From Holacanthus passer (lineage: Eukaryota > Chordata > Actinopteri > Pomacanthidae), in contig JAFREQ010000048.1 in the NCBI GenBank assembly GCA_025331565.1, positions 1,364,001-1,428,000 of the forward strand: DNA of 64,000 bases, given 5' to 3'. Shown piece after piece: positions 12,501-25,677 of the stretch (position 1 is its first letter; each line of letters begins with the position of its first letter). The notes under the pieces are model-generated. The model did not search any database and was not told where the DNA came from. It saw only the letters and a list, made by a program, of their open reading frames with translations. The translations under genes and the position numbers were made by a program.

Positions 12501-15500
12501 ACATGCACACGTCAAGGGTATTTTTCTTTCGGCGTGCTAAAACACCGTGTTGATCCTACACAGGCTGTATATGACTTCAGTCTGTTTCGAGTTCTAATCT
12601 CGAAGTCACTGAAAAAAACTAGAGACATATGGAGAAAAGATTTGACACACAAGGAATTTGTGATGTCATGTGTTTGTTCACTGATGATGACTGATTTTTA
12701 TTTGATGCATGCACCATCTTAACAGCTATATTTCCCTCTTTACTCCTCAGGTGTTCAAATATCGAATCTTTGACTTTGTAGTGAGAAAGTAAACTCTACA
12801 ATCTTATATTAGGATTCATTAAGTGAATGTAATGTTTTCTATTCGTGATACAGTGTTTTAGTTTTGAATGACTTAATGAGTTGTGTTGCTTTATTGTTGC
12901 CCATATGGACTTGATCACTGTGTGATGTTTTGGACTAGTTTTACTTAAATCATGAACATTCATCAGATCATCTGTAAAGTCTTCCATCACACACTGCACT
13001 GTCCACTGCTGTCTTTGGGGACATAGTGTATGCCTAATTTGTACTTTTTAGTCAAGCACATCTGTAGCTGAAGAGAGAACACACTGTGGAGGTACTGTAG
13101 ATGAGAAAATAATACTCGTAATGCAACAGCCAGAGCTCAACATTTAGCTCAGAAATACATTCTCACCTTAAGGTTTTAATTGTGCAAAGTGTCTGATTTT
13201 CTGCACAAATGTTCACGAGCTTGCAGAAAAGAGCCACCTCCACCCATATCTACAACTAGTCCATTAAGCAGGGTGGTGTAGCATATACGTCTCTAAACAA
13301 ATGCTTGACATTTCTACTGTACTAGTAGTAGCACAACATGCATATCATTTTAAAAGGGTAACTAAAACAATCGATCAGATCCTTTCTACTTCCTCTCATA
13401 ATAACCAGGCAGATTTTAGATGATCCTGTGTGAGTGTGTGTGTGTTACTAATGTTACTGATTATCTCTCCTTTCAGCTATTTGTACAAGAATGAAATCCA
13501 ATCAATTGACAGACAAGCATTTAAGGGGCTTGTCTCTCTTGAGCAACTGTAAGTGACCAACTTCCTCGTCAACCTTTTCCTTCCCTGCTGCACCTCCTCC
13601 CACCTACTGTCTCTCCGTCTGTAAAATACCTCCACACACCCCCTTCCTGGAAGATTGCTATGTACAATTCATGAAGCCTTGTAAGGTCTACATTAGGGTT
13701 GGGTGATATGTTACAATTTTCCAACCAGACTCTGTCAGCTCAACAACTGGTTATTCACACATGTGTGTGTGTGTGTGTGTGTGCTGCGGCGTGACAGAAC
13801 CTGGCTCGTTTCATTCACCTGCCACTAGTGAACCAACTCATTTAGGTTTTGTATTTCAAAACACCACCCCCCCCAACTTCAGTCATTAGAAAACACACCT
13901 CATTCAGACTCGACAGAAACAAAATAAGACTCACCAAAAGGTAGTGGTTCGTCATTCCACTGTTTTTATTCAGAGTTAGATTTGAACATACTCCATGCTG
14001 ATTTCCCAGCTGCCCCTCTCTGCCGTTGTTGGCCTCTTAATGTTACTGGGTTATCTCGCTGAACAAGAGTCTGTCACTGAGCAGCAGGTAGCAAAATATA
14101 ATGACTAAAATTCCCCCCAAATCACCCCCCTCCCCCAAAACAAAACAAAAAAGCCAATACAGCCGATGGCAGATACTTTCTGCCGGTCGCCCAACCCTAG
14201 TCTCCATGATCATAAGCAATGAAAAGCTAAGTCATATGATGGTATAGTGCCAGGCATGTCACAGATGTTGGCATCATTTTGTGAGCTGTTCTGAAAGCTT
14301 TGTGACATGACTGTGTAGGCCTTATACAGGTATCATGATAGCACTTCTCAGTTAGTTTGCATCACAGTGACACCCTCCCCCTCCTCCCCTCCCCTACGTG
14401 CGCCCCTCTATTCCCTCCTCCACCGCCACCATGCATGCCGTGTGTGCACCCACCCTTGTATGCCGCGCTGACCTTCTTTGACCCCTTTTGCATGAGTCGC
14501 ATGTCTTGCGGTCAGGACGACAGATATGCGCCACCTCCATGCGAAGCTTAAAGCATGATGTGCTGCCAGCAGAGCTGTGCTGGAGTCAGAGCTTCTGCTT
14601 GAGAGCAAAGCTTTGGGTCTGTCCTACTACTGCAGAAACCACTCCTCTGCTGTGATTTACTGTGATCTGCTCTGCGTGTTTATTTGTGAGAAACTATCAG
14701 TGCATTATGTCTGTGTAGTCTGTGTGATAATCAACTGCTTCCTGCAGATGTTGACACTCCGAAACTTTTTAGATCTGTGCTGCTTTTACAAAAAAATTCT
14801 GCCTCTGTTGTATCTTTATACACTTGCATGTTTGACAAGAATAACACAAACAATTGTTGATTGATGTGATAAATCTGAATTGTGTTTTCAGAAGAGTCAT
14901 AGAATTTCTGTGACCACTGTTAGCAGAACCGATCCCTGGAGTATGTTGATAAGTCATTATCACAACAAACATTTCTCACATTTCCTCAAATGAGTACTTT
15001 TCTGTACTCTTGGAGGAGACTGTGACTTACTGTACCTCTCTGTTACTGCATTAACAGAGAACAAATGGCTAATTCACCATGTAAAACCAATTCCAGCATC
15101 GGGCTCCACGCCTGGCAGCTGTTTTCAGTTTTGCTACAATAATGAAAGGTTTTATATGTGGGTGACAACTTCTGAGCCAGATTGCATACTTTTTTTGCAA
15201 ACAGTTCTTCTACATCCCCAATGGGCAACGGATGCCAAAGACTGAAGTCACATGTTTCTAACAGCTCCAAAGAGCCATGCATTTACGTTCCTATATTCAT
15301 CTGTTGATGTTCTATCAGCAGGTCAGTGTGTTTGCCAGGGAGCACAGGAGGATCGCACAGTGTCACAGCTACACAACAGAGATAATTGTTAGAAACATGA
15401 ATGCAAAACAGGAAGAGTTTAGACCATGGCTGATTGATTTCATCTTGTTGCCAGATCAACTTGTAACAGCCACACTGGATCACAAATAGTGTTAAAAGTG

Positions 15501-18500
15501 TTAAAAACAACTGGTGCAGGTTGCTGATTTATCCTGGAGGGGAGATTAAGTGGCTCTAAAATTAATTCACTGTTGGCGTCATTCAACCTTTCTGTCTTTC
15601 GCTTGTCTGGACTGTGTTGTGTTTTTCTCTTCTGGCCCCTCTACAACACATACTTTAGGCAACACCCAAAGACATAATGTTGGATGTCCAGCACAGCTTG
15701 TAAAACTACAGCTAAGAATCAGCTGCTGAGATATACTTGAAGACAAAAACTAAATTAAATTTTCTTGTGTGGAAGACATTTATTGCATTTCATTTTACAT
15801 TCTTTCTCTGTCTGTCTGTCTTGCTGCTGCAGCTGCTTTGACTGTTGCTTTCCCTGTCTAAACAAGCGGATACCCAACTGAGCCCTTACAGTTACCATTC
15901 AGCCATCAGTTGGATTTCATTTCCCTAACCTTTTATTTGTTAGCATATGGTTTGATTTATGTTTTCTCAGCTCAAAGGCTTTTGGGAGCATAAATTATGT
16001 TTGCATTCCATGAGATAATCGCTGTACTTGCTCTTCACCTGTGGGCATTTTAAACTCAGACTTCCGCCATAGATTTTCAGACCATTATATCAACTGTCTA
16101 TGTGCAAAGTCCTCCAGTCTATCTGCATTCATCTAGAGCTTTATGTCATGTTTTTTGAAACTGTTACTCCAGTAATTTGAAGTGCCAGGGATTGACAGGT
16201 GAACACAATGACTGGGGACACTTCAGTGTTCTCGTTCACAAGCCCACCTCTTAGGGCCTGCTAGGAAAATGAAATTACATGTAGTCAGAAAGGGAGCCCT
16301 AATCTACTTTCACTGTGCTTTGTCTACACTTTGTTCTTCTCCAGGTACCTGCACTTCAACAACATTGAGTCTTTGGAACCAGAATCATTCACTCACCTAC
16401 CAAAGCTGGAACGACTGTAAGTTCATCCTGTCCAACCTTTCACCCAAGGTTCCTAAAATATAAGCAGTTCCCACACAGTCCCAAAAAGCAAACTCTCAGG
16501 AGGAAAAAAAGGATTTTCCAACTTAAATGTTCTCACATAAATCAAGGGATTGATACGTCCACCGGCACAATTGGATTGAGCAGGACACTTGATAGAAACC
16601 AGAAAGCAATAACTAGCATGATGTACTTGGTATGGAATTAGGTGTCAACACAGGTCCAGACTTTGTGTAGCATCACACTGGAACGACCTGCACAATGCTA
16701 CAAGCTATAAATCAGTGCAGCCAAATGCCTCCCAACAAGCCTCCAAGGCTCCCTGTTGGTTTGCTGTTGCTTCAAACAATAACACAGCAATGATAGCAGA
16801 TTCCGAGAGTTGATCCCTGACTTATATTTAGTCCCCCGAGGCTAATTTTGTTTGTCCTGTTCGAGCTATGAGATGACGCAAGCGTTCCTTTCTCTCTGTA
16901 GTTTATTTGTCCAACAGACCACTTGAGTTCAGTAGTTTAACAGACCTATGTCTGGAAATGTATTGAGATAAATTATTGTCATTTTTTTCTGATCATACAG
17001 CTTCCAGAAATACTCTCATTGGGATAATCAGTCAGACAAAAAGAAACCGAGGGGGAACTGAGCTCACAAGTCAGTCCTGGTTTGGACTGACTGAGAACAC
17101 ATCTTGGCCACATTAAACACAGAGCTGAGCTAATTGCAATCAAAGATAGGAATGCCACTCTGAACGTGGTCTTCATCACAGATCACTGATCTTATATCAC
17201 AGTAATATTTGATTAAAATTATAATGGGTTAGGGTCCAACTGTGTAGGATGATTGTACTTTAACTCCACCCATCCTTATGTCCTACTTGTAGAGTGAAAT
17301 CTGTATCATGTTATGTTAATGTGACAGCTTCCTATAAAAATAGTAGTGATATTAATATTGTTGTCCCTGAGCACAGTAATACATAACCAGGTGCATAACA
17401 TAGTTTGAATAATCTAACAGTTAATGGCTTTATCTTTTGTCAATAAACATTCAGTCAGCTTAGTTAATTATCAGTTTGCCTTTTAATAGCCTTTTAGTCC
17501 GAACATTCTGGATACATCCAGGAACTTTCCTGACAACGTGCACACGTGATGTCGCCTCTGCTTCTAAAACTCTCCACCAGATGTCTAAGGGCTGAAGAAA
17601 GTCCCGTTAAATTCCTGTTTCATTGTCCCTGTTTATGGGCCAGTGGCTGCCCAGTTTATCCATGCTCCCCAGTCTCCGGAGAGGGTGAGAAGAAGGAGGG
17701 ACACCTGTGAAAAATTGGGGAACGGGGAGGGAAAGAATTCCCAGATACAAACTCCGAGCAGCTTGTTGGGGAATATCTCCATGGTCACGGTCAAAGCAGT
17801 CACTTTGGGAAAAACCAGAAAGCATATGTGTATATGGGTTTCCTACAGGTATGGATAGATGACGAAGAACTGCATCAAAGATTATCTTGATTTATGGTTA
17901 TTCAAGAATGAATAGTTTTGGGGGAATGTTTTTGGTGGAGCCTTTCATAAACAGGAAAATGTTTTGATGTCTGCTTTTAGCAAAGGAAGACAAGTCTCCC
18001 GGGTCGTCAGATTGAGCCGTCAGTGAATGTCTGGGAAGATGATCATATTTCCTGTCCCATTTGAAAAATGGAATATGATTTTGATTTGATAGTAACAAAA
18101 GGCACATATTTGTTTAAATATATCCATGATTATTAGTTCAATTAATTTGGAAATGTTATTTCTGAAAACTGTTTATTCATTCAAATTACAAAAGCTCCTC
18201 ATGTTTGATTATGTGACTTAAATGAATGACGTCTTTGGGTCCAGGTAAAAACGCTGCTAAATCATCTTACAGTGTTTCTCTTTCTTGCTCAGGTTTTTAC
18301 ACAATAACAGAATCACCCAGCTAGTCCCAGGAACCTTCTCTCACCTTCAGGCCATGAAGCGACTGTAAGTGGAAAAGTCTCGAACAATCCCTGCAAAATC
18401 TGTGTGAGAATGCATGTCTGTCCATTTCTGTACTTTACTCCCATGACATCTAGTATCACGTGGGGTCTGTTTGTCGGTTAAATACCATGTAACCACACTG

Positions 18501-19421
18501 GACTGTTCTCACGCTTTTTGGCTGTAAGATGGTTTCCATCACAAGGCTCACAGTCCAGTCCTTCCCATAGCTTTGCTACTCTCTCTTTGAGTCAGCTGCA
18601 GTGAGGGGAAGGGACTGTGTAAGCAAGACAAGGCTACTTTATTTATATAGCACATCTCATACACTGAGGCAATTCAAGGCGCTTTAATCATGGTTTGAAA
18701 ATTCTATTAGTCATCTTGCACAAAAGATGCTTCATTTTCCCTGAAATATGAGAGTTTGTGGTCTTACGACATGCCATTGTGCTTAAAAAGAGATACTGCA
18801 GTCGACATGCATTGATTTCTCTGTGTCCCCACAGAAATTCTGTCCGTAAAAGCTCAAATTTGGTGGAGCCACTATTCCATCATAGACAGTGGTCTTAATT
18901 ATTGGATATTTTAATGAGCTTGCCTGTGACGATGTCGTGTATTATTGTGAAGGATAATCAGGCTTCTTGTGCATTTTAGCCCACACAGTCTACAAATAGC
19001 TATTGATATTTAAAGCTATACTTATTCCTGATTAAACAGAACTTTTGTAATCAAGAATAATAAGACATTATTTATTTATTTGTAGACACCTAGGCCTGTT
19101 ACTTTGACAACATTACCAGTTTTAGTGTGTGTTCACAAGATACCTTAGAGATGTATCTGCTGTAAAAAAAAAAAAAAAAAGTCAACTAAACATATTTCAT
19201 TCATTCATTCATTAACCCATAAACATCTGGCATATTTTGAAATACAGCACTTTCAGTGGACTTTTTTAACACTTTGCTATCGTCAAGTTGCTGCCATGGT
19301 GTTTTGGGTGTTTTATGAAATAGCCCATTTAATGAGGATGTCTCCTGTCTGTGCAATCCGTGCAATTCTTAATGTCTTTTGTAATCACTTATTTTGCCAG
19401 TATTTGTCAAATACTGAGCTA

Positions 19422-19488
<67 letters not shown>

Positions 19489-22400
19489 ATATAGAGCATG
19501 TGGGGGTGGGACTGATACAGATAGACAGGCACGTTTCCTTCTGATCAGGCTCCCATTGTTTTAATGGTTAGTGGCCATATAATGTACACGCATAGCGAAT
19601 TGTGATAATCAAATCTATTTTATTAGAATCAAAAATTCAGCTGCAGCTGCACTTAATGAGCAGTCAGCTGTTTGGCTGGCAGCTTATGGAAAGCTCTAGT
19701 TCATAACATGCTTTTCTTCTAAACTAGTTTATTAAAAAGAGAGCTTCAAAAACAGGCTCACAATGTAAAACCATGCCAGTTAAATTTTCTGACAACCATG
19801 TCATGGATAATGGACACATTGTGGTAGAACTGAACGCTGGATCAGTTACCAGAGGACGAGGCCAAGCAGAGAGATAGTTTCCCACGGCAGGAAGGGAGAG
19901 TCTTCCAATATGGCCCCACTGAGCCCCACTGTTTGGACTAAGCCTGGCCCGGGCCAGGCTATGCCAGACCGGTTTTACTTCATAAACTGAGAGGATTTAC
20001 ATGACACTACTGCATTCACAACTCCACATTTACACATCATGTACTGTATGTTTCATGTATGGACAAAATGCCCGTTTCTCACTTGCTATGTGTGTACCAT
20101 ATGTGTCTGTGCATGTTGTCTGTGTGTTCAGGCGACTGGATTCCAATGCATTAAACTGTGACTGTGAGCTGCTGTGGCTGGCTGACCTGCTGAAGCAGTA
20201 TGCTGAGTCGGGCAATGCTCAGGCTGCAGCGACCTGCGACTACCCCAGCCGCCTGCAGGGCAGATCGGTGGCAACGCTCACCGCCGAGGAGCTAAACTGT
20301 GGTATGGAGAGAAAACAGAACTCCCACTTGAGCATGACAATTTTGGAAGATCATGGAATGTTTGTTGGCACTTTCAAACAGGGGGAGTCATGTGTTTGGA
20401 TTAGAGTGAGGAGTCTGAGGATATCAGGGTTTTTTGTAAATGTATCAGTTTTCAGCTGTTCCATTGCATTTCTCTACATCAAGCCCAGCTGTAGTAGAAA
20501 TTAGCCTGATTATCTCTGTGGAACTCTGTGCTATAACATTCACTACATCAACTAGGCTGACTTGGTTATTGAAAGCTAATTTTGTTTTCCATTGGGACAA
20601 CTTTTGAAACTCAGAGGAACACTCATCTCGACAAGCATACATGAAGCCATACACACGTAGCAGCATACACGTGTTTTCATGTTCATATTCTTATACATTC
20701 TCCTAACTTAAACCACAAGCCTACATACAAAACCTCGAGCCTTCCTGCCAGCAAATAGCAGGTATGCTTAGTCACCGTCTCACATGTACACCCACACACA
20801 GACACATTCACAGGTGTATCCTCTCTTTGTGTCTGAGATGTCCAGCCACCCAGCTGTTTCAGTCTTCATACAGCACCAGCTGTGTCTCTGGTCCTGGTAA
20901 ACCATTTGGCCCTTGGTCTCCCCAGTATCAGACCACCAGCAGCAGCTTTTGTGTGTGTGAGAGAGTGTGAGCGACATTACCACAGTGCAGCACCATCATT
21001 TAGTTAATTATCTGTTTTGGTGATCATGGGGGATCTACCTGAGCTGTAATGGAAAATGAAGTTTCAAAATAATCTCAGACACAAATACTGGGGCGAAGGT
21101 GCCACAGAGGTTTATATTCATAATTACTAATATTACATTGAACACCTTTGTCCAGAAGGACTTGTGCCACAGCATATGAATCAAAGTACTGACTTGTTCA
21201 CAACTATGCCTGCAGAGATCAGAGGAGCTTGGATCCATTTTTTTAAGCCCGGAGCAAATGATTTAAGCTCTGTGTAAGATTTTCACTTGCATAACTCTGA
21301 ATCTTCCTGACTTGGATATTACTGAAGGCTTTCCACTGTGCAGAGGTGAGTGAGTAAGTTCCCATTGGGACTGAGTCTGCAGGCTAAAATTAGAGGAAGT
21401 GTGAATCAATATGCTATACAGACCTGGGACAGTACCTCTTAAAGACCTGTCTCTCATGATTATAGTCGAAGTATTCATTGGGAAATTTGGAATAGAATTA
21501 TATTGAGCATACTCAATAATAAAAAAGCATAATGACTTGTGAGTTTGTACTTCTGCCAGACACATATTGACAGAAGCTTTGAAGGGTGTATTGTGCCATA
21601 TTTGGAAGGTTGGCTTCGATGCCAAGTTTTGCCACCCAGTTGACGAAGCACTTGCGTGTCTCTTTTGTTGCTTCTACTTCTCTTTTAGCTGCTTTTAAAA
21701 TTAAACTCTTTGGTCCGATGATTCACAGATCATACTAGGATGCCATGGTCACCTGTCTGTGGTCACATGGTCTCACTTAACCTTTGCTCATTACATCATG
21801 AAAGATGGATGAATAGATTAGTAGTCCTAATTATTTAAGAATTGGATTATTAGAAGAAAATGGTGTACTGAAGAGGAATAAGGAATCAAGTCTCCTGTGG
21901 ACATGTGGCTATAAAAGTCTGCTCATAGGAAGAGCAGCTGTGGTTAGTATAAGTGGTTTTAGATATTTCTGTGAACATTTTGATGGATACTTTTCTTCCG
22001 CTGTGAAAACATATTGCTAATGTAATCCGCTGTGACCGACATGAATTTAAGTTGGCTTTGTATGTATTGAAAAGACACTGCAAGTAGTAAAGAGCATCCA
22101 CATTTCTATACAGCTGATTTTCAGTCTGTTTCTGTAACAGGCAGTTTGCTCTTGCAGCAGTAAATCCAACCGTCTTAGCTCTGTTTTTGCTCCAGTTCCC
22201 ACTGAATGCAGCAGTCTGAGCCAGGCAGGCCAGTTGGCAGCTGACTGTAACCCAACCACTTTTAAATCTCAGCAGCTAATTTGATGGCCCCAACTTGCCC
22301 ATTCTTGCTCAATGTAACTCCCTCCACTTCATCTGTCTGCATAGCAAAGCAGCAGAGGAAGAATGTTCGCTTAAATAACGGTGGAAGCCGTTCCACCCCT

Positions 22401-25400
22401 CCCTCCTTGTTCTCCTTCTACCTCCATGTAAGCGGGGCAGAACAATGCGCGGCGGGTTGAACAGCTGTGAAAACAGCCGTCCTCCTTGAGATGAAGTGCC
22501 ACCTCCATGCACAAGTGGTATCTGTTGAGCCAGGCTTGCCTCCAGACCACGATGGAGGCCGATTCACCAAGAAGCAGGATTTCCAACCCACTGCAATTAC
22601 AATCCCAAGTGTTAATGTGGAATGATTTGGTGGCGTTCATTCATTTCAGAAGCTTCTCATGGGGTTGGTTTACCTCCTGGAGGACACAGACTTATCCCCG
22701 TCTCATGGATTGTTCTCTGTGTGAACATAGTGGAGGGAACCATTTGAAAGAGCAGCTCTGAAATGTGTCTACCATATGTACGCTGAGTGTGTTGGGCAGG
22801 GGCCACAGAGAGAGTGTGTAGTGGACGGGTGAGTGTGGGAGTTTGACTCTCTGTCAGGATAGAGGTTAACTCACTGTGCTTTATACACTCTGGTGGGTTA
22901 TGAGGCTAAGTGTCAGTGATCTTCAAATGTGGTGTCTCAGGAAATATGGCCTGAGAACATAGAGCATCAGCTAGACCTCGTCACCCAGCCAGCAGCCTTA
23001 GAAGGACAAGGCAGATTCACAACAGGCTTGGCTCAGCAGACAGACTTATTGGCACAGCATACTGGCACAGACAAATGAATGCACATGCATATACACGTGC
23101 ATAATTATCTTTTCCTTTTCCCCCAGAGGTACCCAGGATCACCTCAGAGCCCCAGGATGTCGATGTTACATCAGGGAACACTGTCTACTTCACCTGTAGG
23201 GCCGAAGGCAATCCTAAACCACAGATCATCTGGCTCAGGAACAAGTAAGGCACTTAAGCAGTGGTGGAGGAAGTATTCAGGTCCTCTACTTAAGTAAAAG
23301 TACTAATACTACACTACACAAAAGTATTGGATTGAAGTGTTTCTTAGTAATAGTATGTAAGTATAATAACGAAAATGTACTTAAAGTTTTAAAAGTGCAT
23401 TAAAAGTTACATTCCATCCCTGCACTTAATGTTATGATCATGTTAAGTGACCAAAGACTTCACTGACTGTTTTTAGCCAGTTCCAGGTTAAAGATTGAAT
23501 ACATGTTTTGATTTATATCCAGACTTTTAAAGTAGATCAACAAAAGTTCTAACATTGCCATTTCCATCTTTGAAATTTTGGGATTATACCAGCAATTGCA
23601 CATTTATCTGTAATGCTGTTATAATGATTATGTGGAGTTTTAGACAAGTACAGTGTGTTAATAGACTCTGTAGATGTATTGATTTATGTTTAATCAGTTG
23701 TGATGTACATCTCTATACCCTCCGGTCAGCAATGCTCTAAACATGCGTGACGACAGTCGTCTGAACCTGCTGGAAGACGGGACACTGATGATCCAGGACA
23801 CCAGGGAGACGGACCAGGGAGTGTACCAATGCATGGCCAAAAACGTGGCTGGGGAGGTCAAGACTTCACAGGTCACACTGCGGTATTTTGGAGCCCCCTG
23901 TAAGTGGCTGCTTTTAATGTCAACCTTTGCTCATCACAGGCAACCTGTTAACCACTAAAGCTGCATCATGCAGTATTTAATGTAAAAGTCTCAGTCATAA
24001 CAATGTTCAGGTTAATTGACCTACATCTCAGATTCAGGTGGAAGATTTAGACTTAGGGCACTTAATGATAAAAGTGAACCTCTTGTAAAAACATTTCTTT
24101 TACTATCTCTACTCTTACTGTGCATCCACTTAGACAGAATTTCTCCAATCCAATTTTAATTTCTTGTATTTTATTAACTTCCTGCATTCATATGTTTGTT
24201 GGGATTGGAAAAGACTGGTGACATTTTCAATTTGAAGAACATGAAGATGCTCCCTGATTGTCTATTTGCCAACCTACAGAGCCCTGTTGTGAACCTGGAA
24301 ATGTTGAGTACCCGAAGGTTTTACATTACAAATGAGCAGTTTGGGTCCTCAGCACTTAGAAACTGCCGAATGCTAACTTGCATATGACTGACGTCTCTCT
24401 CATCTTATACATGTTGGATGCAGCCTGGTACAGAACTACAACTGTCCATATTCTCAGTGACAACACTGATGTGTTTGTGCTAATGGTTTAATGGTGCTAG
24501 AAGGTGGGTGTTGCATGATCAGATCACAGAGGCAGTGAGGGGTTTCTTCTTGGCTCCATACAACCAGAGGACCTTGGCATCTCTGAACGTCGCCAGATGA
24601 CCTCTACCAAAAGCACAAATCCCCCCCAGGACTGAAGACACTGCCTCCACAAAGCACAATGCACACCTCGACGGAGGATGCGCCCATCTTCAAGTGCTGC
24701 TTTGGCAGCAGACGACCCTGATGCACAAGCTGTGGACATAACCATGTTTGAATGAGACAAGAAGGAAGTAACCATGCCCGTCCTGGTTGCAAGCTTCATT
24801 GCTCCTCCTGCGCTGTTGGACATTATCAGCTGTAGCTGCAAAGCTGGTTAAAGCCATGAACAACAGCAAAGTGCAGCTGCAGGCCTGGCCCGTACCAGCT
24901 TCTGCAAAGACTGTGATAGTACATGTTGCAACCCGCTCACACACTCGCAGTGGGAAGAGCAAGACAACAAGAATGTGGAAAAAGATGAAGACAGAGCAGA
25001 CGATGAGGTCGATGATGAAGATAAGAACAGTGCAGAATAGTACAAGTGCTTGATGAAAGTTTTCCAGTTGCAATTTGTTATGCACATAATTTTCTGCTCT
25101 GATACTTTTGCTTATACTTGTGTTTCAAAACCTGTTCCAGGACTCGTGCTCTACCTGTTGAGCATTTTTTTACTCGTATTAGAATCCATTCTCTCTGTTT
25201 TTGAGGCTATTGGTATTTCAGTTATTTCAACTGCATAAGTTATTTGTCCAGTCTACTTGATTTAGACTCCTCTAAAACTTCACAACTGACTGAAACTTGA
25301 TCAAAATTGGCCACCAGGAGTTTAAATATGGCCACTTCTGGTGTAAACAGTCATTCATACGGTACATTTTCAGGTTCAATTGCTGGCAAGTAGACTATCA

Positions 25401-25642
25401 TTGAGTTCTGTGGTTCAACTTGCTGTCATTGTGGGTAAGACTGTACACATTTGCAGGGCTTTGCCATGAGCCTTAGATCATGTATATGACAAGAAAAATA
25501 TCATCTCTTTCTGTCGTCAGTATAGAGCAAGGTGTGTGCACTGTGAGTAGCACTGAGGTTACCTTCAGAGGTCAGCAGGTCAAATAACTGGGATGTCCCA
25601 CTGAGCTGTGAGCAAAGCCCACGGACTTTCATGTGAAAGTTT

Positions 25643-25677
<35 letters not shown>

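Larger units (their letters stand above)
13549..16344 (+). other. pxdn intron 4; contains a hAT-type MITE
   Basis: 2.8-kb intron. A complete short DNA transposon occupies 13694-14199. The stretch just after it (14370-14450) is C-rich low complexity. Nothing else recognised. Confidence 0.8.
18365..20131 (+). other. pxdn intron 6; repeats only
   Basis: 1.8-kb intron with a teleost interspersed-repeat fragment (18629-18688), poly-A (about 19164-19180), an ATTC tetramer run near 19196-19212 and a long AC microsatellite (19425-19486). No gene recognised. Confidence 0.8.
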
